Source: CAZAJS01 sp964485635
GTDB lineage: Bacteria > Pseudomonadota > Gammaproteobacteria > Francisellales > Francisellaceae
Direction: 5' to 3'
Length of the DNA stretch: 21,967 bases
Assembly (NCBI GenBank): GCA_964485635.1
Contig: CAZAJS010000015.1
Coordinates: forward strand, 1 to 21,967
Positions within the stretch are counted from its first letter, which is position 1; the number at the start of each line of letters is the position of its first letter. The notes under the pieces are model-generated. The model made no database searches. It was not told the DNA's origin and saw only the letters and a program-made list of their open reading frames with translations. Of the stretch, positions 1-8,434 are shown piece by piece. Position numbers and translations under genes: made by a program.

Positions 1-441
1 GATGGCGTCGGATCTATCAGTCAAGGAACACAAGCAATTCAAAAAGTTCTCCATGAAAAATTAGGACTTAATACAGATGATTTATTTATGGCTGATGGAT
101 CTGGTTTATCAAAATTAGACCATGTCTCCACAGCATTTATGACTCAATTTTTAAGTGATGTGTATCAAAATCCACAAATTGGGAAACGTTTTTATAATGC
201 GTTAGCAAGCTCAGGAATTGATGGCACGATTGCTTATCGTATGAATCAGGACTTACTCAACAAAGTTCATGCAAAAACAGGCACGTTAAGTGGCGTTTCA
301 ACATTATCTGGCTATTTAACAACATCTAATAATGCGCCACTTACCTTTTCAATCATGCTAAATAATTTAACATCATCACAACGAAACAGCGCTCGGCGCT
401 TTCAAGACCGTGCTGTTAAAGTGTTTTATTGGCACTATTAG
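1..441 (+). CDS. dacB: D-alanyl-D-alanine carboxypeptidase/endopeptidase (PBP4 type), 3' end only
   Basis: The reading frame is open from the first base, so the gene begins upstream of the window; about 146 C-terminal residues are visible. They hold the DGSGLS motif (bases 94-111) and the KTG triad motif followed by TLSG (bases 274-294), both hallmarks of the PBP4/S13 peptidase family. These periplasmic enzymes trim or cleave peptide cross-links in peptidoglycan. The SxxK serine and the SxN motif of the active site lie upstream and cannot be checked. The family usually reads DGSGLSR-x-N; here it is DGSGLSKLD, so the Asn position is Asp. The coding end overlaps the 3' end of tdk on the other strand by 26 bases. 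Family assignment is firm; the symbol is by similarity. Confidence 0.88.
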   Translation, partial: DGVGSISQGTQAIQKVLHEKLGLNTDDLFMADGSGLSKLDHVSTAFMTQFLSDVYQNPQIGKRFYNALASSGIDGTIAYRMNQDLLNKVHAKTGTLSGVSTLSGYLTTSNNAPLTFSIMLNNLTSSQRNSARRFQDRAVKVFYWHY

Positions 442-1018
442 TACTTTTGGTCGTTTTACCTTGTTTAAAATGACGCCGACAAACTGATACATAACGATCA
501 TTCCCTCCAATTTCAACCTGATTGCCCTGTCGAACAATCAAACCATTTTGGTCAACTCTTAATACATGGGTTGCTTTACGCCCGCAATGGCAAATCGTTT
601 TAATTTCAGCTAAGGCATCAGCCCATGCCATGAGATACAAACTTCCTTCAAATGGTTCAGCTTGAAAGTCATTACGTAAACCATAAGCAAGAACCGGAAT
701 ATTTAACTGATCAACAATTTCTGTTAGTTGATAAACTTGCCGCTTTGTTAAAAATTGTGCCTCATCGACTAACAAACAATCTGGTTGTAATGATTGCTGT
801 TCCACAGTCAAATATAAATCAGTATCTTGGTCATAGAGTAATGCTTCAGCTGATAGACCGATCCGTGAACAAATTTTCCCATATTCAAACCGTTGATCAA
901 ATTGTGGAGCAAATAATAATGTATTCATACCCCGTTCACGATAATTATAATCTGATTGCAACAAGGTCGTACTCTTGCCGGCATTCATGCTTGAAAAATA
1001 AAAATGAAGTTTAGCCAT
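416..1018 (-). CDS. tdk: Thymidine kinase (type II)
   Basis: This 200-residue protein phosphorylates thymidine to dTMP with ATP in the salvage pathway. The P-loop SSMNAGKST is at residues 9-17, the Walker B-like VDEAQF with the catalytic Glu at about residue 86, and the structural zinc site is formed by CHC (143-145) and VCRRH (C180, H183). Length and order match E. coli Tdk (about 205 residues). The frame extends 7 codons further to a GTG at 1039, but the ATG at 1018 gives MAKLHFYFSSMNAGKS, which aligns with the start of E. coli Tdk, so I chose it. No strong ribosome binding site is seen before either start. The gene is divergent from the transglycosylase gene and convergent with dacB, overlapping its end. 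Confidence 0.95.
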   Translation of the reverse strand: MAKLHFYFSSMNAGKSTTLLQSDYNYRERGMNTLLFAPQFDQRFEYGKICSRIGLSAEALLYDQDTDLYLTVEQQSLQPDCLLVDEAQFLTKRQVYQLTEIVDQLNIPVLAYGLRNDFQAEPFEGSLYLMAWADALAEIKTICHCGRKATHVLRVDQNGLIVRQGNQVEIGGNDRYVSVCRRHFKQGKTTKSTNSANKTL

Positions 1019-1032
1019 TGTAAGATTGCATT

Positions 1033-1061
1033 TCGTCACTTAAGATAAGTAAGATTATAAA
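1033..1061 (+). promoter_or_regulatory. Candidate sigma-70 promoter for the transglycosylase lipoprotein gene
   Basis: TCGTCA (1033-1038) and TATAAA (1056-1061) are separated by 17 bases, matching 4/6 and 5/6 of the consensus. Transcription would start near 1068, about 20 bases before the ATG at 1088. No Shine-Dalgarno sequence is visible in that short leader. Read from sequence only. Confidence 0.35.
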
Positions 1062-1087
1062 GTGCTAAGATAAAAAAACCAAATATT

Positions 1088-1720
1088 ATGCGAAAACCTT
1101 ACCAATTTTTCGAATCAAAAAAATGTAATAGATTCATCAGTATATTAACAATGGTTCTATTATTAGGTGGTTGTGCAACACCACCACCTAATAATATTTA
1201 TAATGCTTGCCAAATCGTACAACAATATCCTGAATGGTATTATAATGCGTTAGACTCTTATAAAAAGTGGGGCATCCCAATCAGTACCCAGTTTGCTATC
1301 ATTTTGCAAGAGTCTCACTTTATCGCTACAGCACGTCCTAAAATGGATTATACATTAGGTTTTATCCCAAGTGGCCGCCCCTCTAGTGCTTATGGTTATG
1401 CACAGGCATTAGATGGGACATGGCAAGATTATCGTGATAGCACAGGCAATTTACGAGCCAAGCGTGATAATTTTGCTGATGCTACTGATTTTATCGGATG
1501 GTATGGTGCTAATGCTAATCGCCGTGCCAATATCCCCAAAGATGACACCTATAATCTTTATTTAGCCTACCATCAAGGTATTGCAGCATATCAACGTCAA
1601 AGCTACCATGAATTACCCGGCATTATGCGCTATGCACAAAAAGCACAAAACTGGGCCTATCGCTATGCTGATCAACTTCGTCATTGCCACATACCAAGTC
1701 GCCCATGGTCTTTATTTTGA
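1088..1720 (+). CDS. Lipoprotein lytic transglycosylase (SLT-domain family)
   Basis: The 210-residue protein opens with a basic n-region, a hydrophobic stretch and the lipobox LGGC with the lipidated Cys at residue 29, so it should be membrane-anchored in the envelope. The SLT-like domain starts with the FAIILQESHF motif, whose Glu75 is the likely catalytic acid. It continues with SSAYGYAQALDGTW (about 97-110), DATDFIGWY and NLYLAYHQG. These blocks match the family of small SLT-domain lipoproteins common in proteobacteria, which cleave the MurNAc-GlcNAc bond of peptidoglycan. Length is normal for that family. It stands alone on the plus strand between tdk (divergent) and the nuclease gene (convergent, 11 bases apart). 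Family recognition is strong; substrate and activity are inferred. Confidence 0.85.
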   Translation: MRKPYQFFESKKCNRFISILTMVLLLGGCATPPPNNIYNACQIVQQYPEWYYNALDSYKKWGIPISTQFAIILQESHFIATARPKMDYTLGFIPSGRPSSAYGYAQALDGTWQDYRDSTGNLRAKRDNFADATDFIGWYGANANRRANIPKDDTYNLYLAYHQGIAAYQRQSYHELPGIMRYAQKAQNWAYRYADQLRHCHIPSRPWSLF

Positions 1721-1731
1721 TAAGCTTACCA

Positions 1732-4389
1732 TTAAGCCACTTGATAACGACAAATAAGATTAACCGTGCAATGACGGCAATGATCAGTTGAAGGGTTTGG
1801 CATCAAATCTCCTTGAGCAAAAGCATCAGCTGCTGTATCAATAAGATTTTTCCAGGCATACTTAAGACCGTTGAATGTCTCAGGCCAGTCAGATGAACCT
1901 TCATAAGGTTTAGGATATGTCGATGTAAGCCATGGCCCATCAGCAGATAAAACTTTCCAACATTGCTTAATCCCTTTGTTTAATAATTTTGGATTAACCC
2001 CACCAATAGCAATGCCATCAGCCTGCTGATGCAATGCATAAACTGGCAATTGGGGCATTTTTAACGAGGCAGGATCCCATGCATGGCTCGCTGGTAATTT
2101 TTGCCCTGTTTTATAATCAATCACAATCTTTTGACCATCTTCTAATAAATCTACCCGATCAATTCGCCCTTTTAAGCGAAATGCGCCTAGCTTAATCATT
2201 ACTGTTTGCTCTAATTGAATCACTTGGAAATCCATTTGGCGTAATTGTTCTAGCTCCAACCATTTTGTTATCAGCTCTTGTAAACGCCACTGTTCACCTT
2301 GCACAAGCCATTTTGGCAAAGTATCGAATAATCCTTGTTGCCTTAATTGATGCTCAATGAATGCTTCAACCCATTTCTTAATGCATGTTATTTGTTTTAA
2401 ATTGTACTGATTGTTCAAGGTTTTCCAAATAGCTTCTAAAACATCGTGAATGATTTGACCTTTTTCAGCGCCATCCAATGGTACTTGATGCTCTGGAAGT
2501 TTTTCTAAATTTAATCGATGTTTTAAATGCGCTCGATAAGGACAAGTTAATATATCCTGTAAAAACGTTACCCCTCCCATGCGTGTCGTTAGTGACGTAT
2601 CAACAGGTCGGATAACATCTTGACGTTCATAGTGCACTATTGCGGTTGGCTGGGGTGGGTGCAAACTACCTATGGCTGGTGACGTGATTTGAGAAACCAG
2701 AGGTGATAACGATTGATTTTGATAATAACAATAGCTCACAGTCACCTTGTTAGCTTGACACAATAAACGATGAGTCACTTGACGAGCAAAAGTTAACTCT
2801 CGTTCAGGCGTCGCATGCGGCATTTGATAGGCTTTTTGCACTGAATAAGGTAAATAAGGATTCGGCTGGACCAGTTTTGGCCAACAATGATCATCGAAAT
2901 GCATTAAATACATTTGATCAAAATACAATCCTGTCGATTCTAAAATGCCAAGTATCTGGATTGGCGCATCGGCTTTATTTTCCGTTTGAAAGGGTTGCTG
3001 ACTTAACAGCATTTCACAATAAGCTAACCACTGATGATAGGTCAGATCAATCGCTAAGCGCTGGCATTTTTTGATTTGCTTCCAGGCTTTATAAAAACTA
3101 GTCACAGCTTGATGCTCATAACTTGTTAATAACATAGTGCCTGGCCATTTTAATAGCTCAATAATATTCCATACAATCTTTGAAAACTGGTCAAATGATA
3201 GTTGTTTTTTATGATATGGAATATTTTTCTCAATGTTGTTAGCCATAGATAACAACGATGAATCAATTTGCTGGGCAAAAGCTAATTGCTTTAAAATGGT
3301 TTTAAATGAACTATGCACCTGACATGATGATTTACATGCGCTTATAGCTAATTGACGTATTGACTGATATTCCTTGGCATAAGCGATGTAGGGTGATTGT
3401 ATCAATCCGGCAATTGCATTAAATTCTGTTTGCCAGGAGGATTTTAACCATTGAAATAAATGCGCAATAACTGGCTGTTTTATAAGTGGCTGACCGGCAG
3501 AGATCTGGTACGGGCGATAACGATTTTCCAATATTGGCAAATGTCGCTCAGAATCCGGTAATAAAACCGTATCAAAAATAGATTGTAATGTATCAAATGA
3601 TTGATCAAGATCTGGCACAACAACGCCTATTTGTATCTCAGGATTCTGGTAAGACTGCTTCTGAATCTCGGTAGCGATAGCATATGCTTCATTATGAGGT
3701 GTTTCATAAGCATAACAATTAATTTGTTGATAAGTCTCTGTTTCAGGCATGAATAATTTATAAGGGTGCCTGGCAGACGTTAATAAGGTTTCTAGGTCGG
3801 GGGTTAATATATCAAACCCAACTAATACAATAGGTTGATGGATCACATCAGCAGGGTGCTGTGTTAAATATTTGACACGCTGGCAGTCAACAAGCCAATT
3901 CCATGAATTCAGGCATGCTTCAAACGCACTTGCCCATTGGTAAAATGCTTGCACATTTTGGTTATCTAAATCTTGGCAACAAACGGATACATCACACAAC
4001 CATTGTTGTAACTGTTGCCACGCTTGAAATACCAGCCGGCTTTGTTGTAGCGTATTTGTCCAATTTGACTGGCGGCCCGCCTTCGTGAAGATAATTTGCG
4101 CCAATAACAAAGTGGCTTCATTTGATTCTATCACTTTTGGCACTTGATCTTGTTTAAAACAATATTCACGCCATAATTGATCAATCCAATCATCAACGCT
4201 AACCAATGATTTACCCCAAAAAACACCACTGCTTCCTTGTTGGATAAGCCAATGACAATAAGCACTTTGTAATGTTTTTGTTAATCGTTTGGTGGCAACA
4301 ATTACCTTTGGTGGCTGATCCGATTGTAACTGCTGAAACAACGTATGATATCGAGCAATTAAATGCTTTTGCCTGACCATGCTACTCAC
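1732..4389 (-). CDS. AddB-like PD-(D/E)XK nuclease family protein (probable DNA repair)
   Basis: A protein of 885 residues. Its C-terminal part carries a RecB/AddB-type nuclease: KGQIIHDVLE with His648, GRIDRVD with Asp744, and IDYKTG with Asp758 and Lys760. Four cysteines flank this core, Cys616 in LTCPYRAHL and C871-x2-C874-x5-C880, the arrangement that holds the 4Fe-4S cluster in AddB and Cas4-like nucleases. The N-terminal and middle parts look like the inactive-helicase scaffold of AddB, but I see no Walker A motif. It matches the beta/gammaproteobacterial family annotated as 'probable DNA repair protein', usually partnered by a UvrD/AddA-like helicase, which is not in this window. The GTG start at 4389 overlaps the aminotransferase stop as GTGA; an ATG three codons in (4380), with GGGTGAG just upstream, is equally possible. 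Confidence 0.85.
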   Translation of the reverse strand: MSSMVRQKHLIARYHTLFQQLQSDQPPKVIVATKRLTKTLQSAYCHWLIQQGSSGVFWGKSLVSVDDWIDQLWREYCFKQDQVPKVIESNEATLLLAQIIFTKAGRQSNWTNTLQQSRLVFQAWQQLQQWLCDVSVCCQDLDNQNVQAFYQWASAFEACLNSWNWLVDCQRVKYLTQHPADVIHQPIVLVGFDILTPDLETLLTSARHPYKLFMPETETYQQINCYAYETPHNEAYAIATEIQKQSYQNPEIQIGVVVPDLDQSFDTLQSIFDTVLLPDSERHLPILENRYRPYQISAGQPLIKQPVIAHLFQWLKSSWQTEFNAIAGLIQSPYIAYAKEYQSIRQLAISACKSSCQVHSSFKTILKQLAFAQQIDSSLLSMANNIEKNIPYHKKQLSFDQFSKIVWNIIELLKWPGTMLLTSYEHQAVTSFYKAWKQIKKCQRLAIDLTYHQWLAYCEMLLSQQPFQTENKADAPIQILGILESTGLYFDQMYLMHFDDHCWPKLVQPNPYLPYSVQKAYQMPHATPERELTFARQVTHRLLCQANKVTVSYCYYQNQSLSPLVSQITSPAIGSLHPPQPTAIVHYERQDVIRPVDTSLTTRMGGVTFLQDILTCPYRAHLKHRLNLEKLPEHQVPLDGAEKGQIIHDVLEAIWKTLNNQYNLKQITCIKKWVEAFIEHQLRQQGLFDTLPKWLVQGEQWRLQELITKWLELEQLRQMDFQVIQLEQTVMIKLGAFRLKGRIDRVDLLEDGQKIVIDYKTGQKLPASHAWDPASLKMPQLPVYALHQQADGIAIGGVNPKLLNKGIKQCWKVLSADGPWLTSTYPKPYEGSSDWPETFNGLKYAWKNLIDTAADAFAQGDLMPNPSTDHCRHCTVNLICRYQVA

Positions 4390-5558
4390 CCTTCAGGGCA
4401 ACAATCAGAAAATGCTTTGACAGCTTGCTTAATCTCATCAAATGGTTTGGCAAAACATAACCGGATAAAATCCTGGCCATATTGTGCGTCATGATAGAAT
4501 TCTGATCCGGCTAAAACGGCCACATTACACTCAGATAATAATTGTTGCGCAAATAAATGGCTTTGATTGGCTTGTTCCGGTAGTTTAACTAATAAGTAAT
4601 AAGTGCCTTTCGGGTCATTCGTTTCAAACCCTAACTGGTTAAGTTCACGAATTAAATAATCTCGCTTTTCCTGATAATTGTATCGCATTTGCTCATAATA
4701 CGTATCATGTTGCGCTAAAGCGACTAATGCCGCATGTTGAAAAGGTGTTGCCGTGCACATATATAAAGTGTCATGAATCAATGCCATTTTTTCCACCCAC
4801 GCTTGGGGGCCACATAAATAACCGATCCGCCATCCTGTCACATGATAGGTTTTAGAAAACCCTGTCACGGTTACTGTCCGATCGGCTAAATGCTTCATTT
4901 TCGCAATGGAATGATGTTGTTGACCATGATAAGTGACATATTCATAAATCTCATCTGAAATGATCGCCAAGTCATGGTCAATTGCTAATTGCCCAATTTG
5001 CGTCAGTTCTTGCTCTGTAAAAACATGCCCTGTTGGGTTATGAGGGTTACATAACAAAATTGCCTTTGTTTTTGATGATACAGCATTGATTAATTCATCT
5101 GGATCATACTTGCCTGTCATTGGATCAATATGCACCGTTTTGACGTTGACATGGTGATATGTCAATAGATGATAATGAAACCGATAAAATGGTTCAAACA
5201 TGATGACTTCATCGTTTGGTTCAAGTAATGCTTCAATTGCACATACTAGCCCTGCTGTTACACCCTGGGTTACTAATACCGAATCATCACTTGATAATTC
5301 AATCTGATTAAACGTTGCTATTTTTTGCCGAATGGCACGACGTAATTCAGGAATCCCTTCATAGGGAGCATATGCATTATGACCTTGATCAATTGCTTGC
5401 TTAGCGGCTTGTGATAACTGCTCGGACAATGGTAAGTCACAAACGCCTTGCCCAAGATTAATTCCTTGCTGATTGTGACATTGCTTAGAAATTTGACGAA
5501 TATTAGACAATGTTAACATTTGAGCTTTTGCGGTCAGTTTTACCATAGATTCATCCAT
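4386..5558 (-). CDS. PLP-dependent aminotransferase, class I/II
   Basis: This 390-residue protein is a fold-type I aminotransferase. Visible elements are the substrate-side INLGQGVCDLP (33-43), NPHNPTG with Asn174, SDEIYE with Asp202 and Tyr205, the PLP Schiff-base lysine in TGFSKTYHVTGWR (Lys236), and the carboxylate-binding Arg in FIRLCFAKPF near the C-terminus. The closest groups I recognise are the broad aspartate, methionine or kynurenine-type aminotransferases. The amino donor cannot be read from the sequence, so no symbol is given. It lies 9 bases after the FimV-like gene and overlaps the nuclease start, so the three are almost certainly co-transcribed. The start could also be Met5 (ATG at 5546), which has TGGATGA at a reasonable distance. 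Confidence 0.9.
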   Translation of the reverse strand: MDESMVKLTAKAQMLTLSNIRQISKQCHNQQGINLGQGVCDLPLSEQLSQAAKQAIDQGHNAYAPYEGIPELRRAIRQKIATFNQIELSSDDSVLVTQGVTAGLVCAIEALLEPNDEVIMFEPFYRFHYHLLTYHHVNVKTVHIDPMTGKYDPDELINAVSSKTKAILLCNPHNPTGHVFTEQELTQIGQLAIDHDLAIISDEIYEYVTYHGQQHHSIAKMKHLADRTVTVTGFSKTYHVTGWRIGYLCGPQAWVEKMALIHDTLYMCTATPFQHAALVALAQHDTYYEQMRYNYQEKRDYLIRELNQLGFETNDPKGTYYLLVKLPEQANQSHLFAQQLLSECNVAVLAGSEFYHDAQYGQDFIRLCFAKPFDEIKQAVKAFSDCCPEG

Positions 5559-5567
5559 TTATGTAAT

Positions 5568-6758
5568 TTAGCGATGTTTATTACGACCAAAATGCTCATG
5601 ATAAATTTGCTCAATTGTGGCCCAATGTTCATCATCGTACGATAATAATTTTGAGGCTAAATACTCTCTTTCACTATTAAATGAAATCATATCTTGATCT
5701 AGCGCATAAACTTCTAACATTTTCATTCGGACATTAATATCCCGAGGGGACAAATTTAATGCATCTTGCAGTGCTGATTTTGCTTGATCTAAATGACGAT
5801 TTTGAATATGGGTTTCAGCACGCTTGATAATTTGTTCAATTTCTTCAGCCTTATTGATTTGATCCATCGGAATGACAGATCTAACGCGTTGCGATGCTAA
5901 ATTAATAGCTTTTTTATTTTTTGATTTAGCGGCAACTTTCTGAACCACGTTTTTCAACATTTGTTTTTGTTTTGCTGAATATTTACCTAATCGTTTTTTT
6001 GTTTGAGTCTTTGGCTGCTTTTTAGCAACATTTGTCGTGGACTTTGATGTTTGAACAACATTGGCATCCGTGCTTAAACCATAATAACGATTTTTAATTT
6101 GATTTTTTCTTTGAATAATTTCTTGTTTTTTTTGTCGTTTTTTGAGTAATAGACCACCAGCGATAATTAAAACAATTAACCACCACCATCGAAAACTTGA
6201 ATGTACATCAACAGGTTCAGCACCCCTAACACTGCTATGTCGAACGGTAGGTGTCTGATTAATTTGATTATCAGATGTCTGCTGGTTAACTTCAACAGAA
6301 TCATCTGAAGCTGGCTTAACGCTGTGAGACGTTACACTGCCCTGCTGATCATGGCTTGGCTTAGGAGCACTTTGATCTTCTTTAGACTGGCTTTTTGTTT
6401 GGTTTTTCTTGGCTTGATCATTATTTTGATGCTCTTTAGCATGTTGAAAAGCTAGGCTTTGATAAACTTTTTGCCCATCTTTAAACTCATTTTTTTGTGT
6501 CGGAATGCTAAGCTTGGCGCCCGCTTGTATTTCATTTTGCATAATGCCTTGGTGGTCTTTAGCATTAATGCCTTTAATGGATTGAACTAGCTGTGCAGTT
6601 GAAACGTCCGGTAATGAATGCTGTTCAGCAATGCGCCATAGAGAATCACCTCGCTGAACTTTATAAACGCTCATCGCTGCTGCCGGAACATTCAATAAAA
6701 TTAGTCCACTGAAAACAGCAAAATTGAACAATACTCGAATCAATCGACTTCTTTTCAC
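5568..6758 (-). CDS. FimV-like LysM/TPR inner-membrane protein
   Basis: The frame is open to a GTG at 6776, but I choose the GTG at 6758, preceded by GGTGAG at good spacing; it gives a clean signal peptide (KRSRLIR, hydrophobic run, AAA-M). The 396 residues then show a LysM domain typical of the FimV N-terminus (YKVQRGDSLWRIAEQ, ending GAKLSIP), a low-complexity Gln/Lys/Ser linker, one membrane helix (WWWLIVLIIAGGLLL, about residues 191-205), a lysine-rich cytoplasmic linker, and a C-terminal TPR-like region containing VRMKMLEVYALDQD, close to a FimV repeat. FimV proteins organise the cell pole and type IV pilus assembly. This one is much shorter than Pseudomonas FimV (about 900 residues). 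PilT elsewhere in the window fits a pilus role. The first gene of a three-gene operon; FimV family membership is likely, precise role inferred. Confidence 0.78.
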   Translation of the reverse strand: MKRSRLIRVLFNFAVFSGLILLNVPAAAMSVYKVQRGDSLWRIAEQHSLPDVSTAQLVQSIKGINAKDHQGIMQNEIQAGAKLSIPTQKNEFKDGQKVYQSLAFQHAKEHQNNDQAKKNQTKSQSKEDQSAPKPSHDQQGSVTSHSVKPASDDSVEVNQQTSDNQINQTPTVRHSSVRGAEPVDVHSSFRWWWLIVLIIAGGLLLKKRQKKQEIIQRKNQIKNRYYGLSTDANVVQTSKSTTNVAKKQPKTQTKKRLGKYSAKQKQMLKNVVQKVAAKSKNKKAINLASQRVRSVIPMDQINKAEEIEQIIKRAETHIQNRHLDQAKSALQDALNLSPRDINVRMKMLEVYALDQDMISFNSEREYLASKLLSYDDEHWATIEQIYHEHFGRNKHR

Positions 6759-6884
6759 ACAACCCTCACCTAGCACAATTAAAGCCTTACAGCTATTTTA
6801 ATCGAAAATATGCTTGCTGACTAGAGACCATTGATGATTTTATAGTTAGAATTATGCAAAAATAGGATAGTGGGTGATGATTCG

Positions 6885-8285
6885 TTAAAATTGTGCATGC
6901 CCTGGGAATCGAGGAAACGGAATCACATCTCGAATATTTGCCACACCCGTTATATAACTTAATAACCGCTCAAACCCAAGACCAAAACCACCATGAGGAA
7001 CCGTCCCATAGCGACGTAAATCACGGTACCAATCTAAATGGGCCGGATCGATATTCATCGCTTTTAATTGTGCATCTAATACATCAAGACGCTCTTCACG
7101 CTGACTGCCACCGATAAGCTCTCCGACACCAGGAACTAATACATCCATTGCTGCAACAGTTTGTTGATCATCATTAAGCCGCATATAAAAAGCTTTAATT
7201 GACTTTGGATAGTTCATAACAACAACAGGCCGTTTGAAATACTGCTCACATAAATAACGTTCATGCTCAGACTGCAAATCAATCCCCCAAGCAACTGGAT
7301 GTTCAAACGACTGATCTGAAGATTTGAGAATCTCAATTGCTTCAGTATAATCTAAGCGTTTAAAATCACATTCAATGATTTTTTGTAAACGTTCTAATAA
7401 ACCTTTATCAACAAATTGGTTAAAAAATTCAAAATCATCTTCTAAAGAACGCCATGTTGTTTTAATTACGGTTTTTAGCATTGTTTCTGCCAAATCAACA
7501 ACATCATTTAAATCAGCAAAGGCAAGCTCTGGCTCGACCATCCAAAATTCGGCAAGATGACGACTAGTATTTGAGTTTTCTGCGCGAAATGCTGGGCCAA
7601 AAGTATACACTTTTGATAAAGCACAACAATACGACTCAACATTTAACTGGCCTGAGACAGTTAAAAAAGTCGGCTGACCAAAAAAATCTTGGGAATAATC
7701 AACACCATTTTGTGAATCATTTAAAGTGTTGACCTGATCTAACGTGGAGACTTGAAAAAGCTCACCAGCCCCTTCACAATCATTCGTTGTAATAATCGGT
7801 GTATTAACCCAGTAATACCCTTGATCATTTAAAAATTGATGGATGGCAAATGCCGCTTTGTGCCGAACCCGTGCAACAGCACCAATAATATTGGTGCGTG
7901 GTCGTAAATGGGCATATTGACGCAGATGATCCATCGTATGACGCTTTGGTGACATTGGATAATTATCAGGGTCTTCGACTTGGCTGACCACGGTTACTGA
8001 ATCTGCTTGAATTTCTACAGTTTGGCCTTTACCTTGAGACGCAACTAAAGTTCCTTGGACAATGACTGCGCAATCCTTGGTCAAATGTTTAATCTGATCG
8101 TCATAATTTGGTAATGTATTAGGTGCCACAACCTGAATAGGTGCAAAGCATGACCCATCTTGTACCGTTAAAAATGAAATCCCAGCTTTTGAGTCACGTC
8201 GATTACGCACCCAACCTTGAATTTTGACTGTTTGATTTAACCATTTAGAATTATAAAACAAGTGCTTGTTTGACACTGCTTGCAT
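6885..8285 (-). CDS. asnS: Asparaginyl-tRNA synthetase
   Basis: The 466 residues equal the length of E. coli AsnRS. The N-terminal OB-fold anticodon-binding domain contains VKIQGWVRNRRDSK (about 20-33). The class II catalytic domain has motif 2 (FRAENSNTSRHLAEFWMVEPE region) and motif 3 (GGFGLGFERLLSYITG). The short spacing and the sequence TSRHLAEFWMVE distinguish it from AspRS. It charges tRNA-Asn with asparagine in the cytoplasm. The ATG at 8285 is preceded by AAGGA about 10 bases upstream, and an extended -10 promoter lies at 8338-8346. It is divergent from the histidine kinase gene, and 126 bases separate its stop from the FimV-like start. Confidence 0.97.
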   Translation of the reverse strand: MQAVSNKHLFYNSKWLNQTVKIQGWVRNRRDSKAGISFLTVQDGSCFAPIQVVAPNTLPNYDDQIKHLTKDCAVIVQGTLVASQGKGQTVEIQADSVTVVSQVEDPDNYPMSPKRHTMDHLRQYAHLRPRTNIIGAVARVRHKAAFAIHQFLNDQGYYWVNTPIITTNDCEGAGELFQVSTLDQVNTLNDSQNGVDYSQDFFGQPTFLTVSGQLNVESYCCALSKVYTFGPAFRAENSNTSRHLAEFWMVEPELAFADLNDVVDLAETMLKTVIKTTWRSLEDDFEFFNQFVDKGLLERLQKIIECDFKRLDYTEAIEILKSSDQSFEHPVAWGIDLQSEHERYLCEQYFKRPVVVMNYPKSIKAFYMRLNDDQQTVAAMDVLVPGVGELIGGSQREERLDVLDAQLKAMNIDPAHLDWYRDLRRYGTVPHGGFGLGFERLLSYITGVANIRDVIPFPRFPGHAQF

Positions 8286-8337
8286 ATTAACGCTATCCTT
8301 TTTTAATTATTAATATAATATTTGATGCTTAACATGC

Positions 8338-8346
8338 ATTATAACA
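8338..8346 (-). promoter_or_regulatory. Extended -10 promoter for asnS
   Basis: On the minus strand the sequence reads TGTTATAAT, a perfect -10 hexamer with the TG extension. The -35 position 17 bases upstream (ATCGAG) is poor, as is usual for extended -10 promoters. It would give a leader of about 45 bases before the asnS ATG. Confidence 0.5.
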
Positions 8347-8373
8347 AAATCGGCAAGAATCTCGATAATCATT

Positions 8374-8401
8374 TTGATTTACTTAAAAATTTCTTTATCC
8401 T
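8374..8401 (+). promoter_or_regulatory. Candidate promoter for the histidine kinase gene
   Basis: TTGATT (8374-8379) and TATCCT (8396-8401) are 16 bases apart, each matching 4 of 6 consensus positions. The -10 element lies inside a near-perfect 19-base palindrome (8393-8411). Weak by itself. Confidence 0.3.
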
Positions 8402-8411
8402 AAGAATAAAG
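8393..8411. repeat. 19-base near-palindrome upstream of the histidine kinase gene
   Basis: The arms CTTTAT and ATAAAG flank CCTAAGA; eight of nine base pairs match around a central A. It overlaps the candidate -10 of the kinase promoter, 24 bases before the ATG, so it could be an operator. It has no following T-run and so is not a terminator. Confidence 0.4.
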
Positions 8412-8434
8412 CAAGTTTAATTATGTAATCACTA

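Noticed and set aside
652..1014. Open frame on the plus strand across tdk
   Set aside because: It lies opposite the well-conserved tdk frame and has no recognisable domain or ribosome binding site.
2877..4088. Short plus-strand open frames (2877-3074, 3903-4088) inside the nuclease gene
   Set aside because: Antisense to a conserved 885-residue protein, with no family features.
6893..7560. Plus-strand open frames (6893-7117, 7375-7560) opposite asnS
   Set aside because: Antisense shadows of a strongly conserved synthetase.
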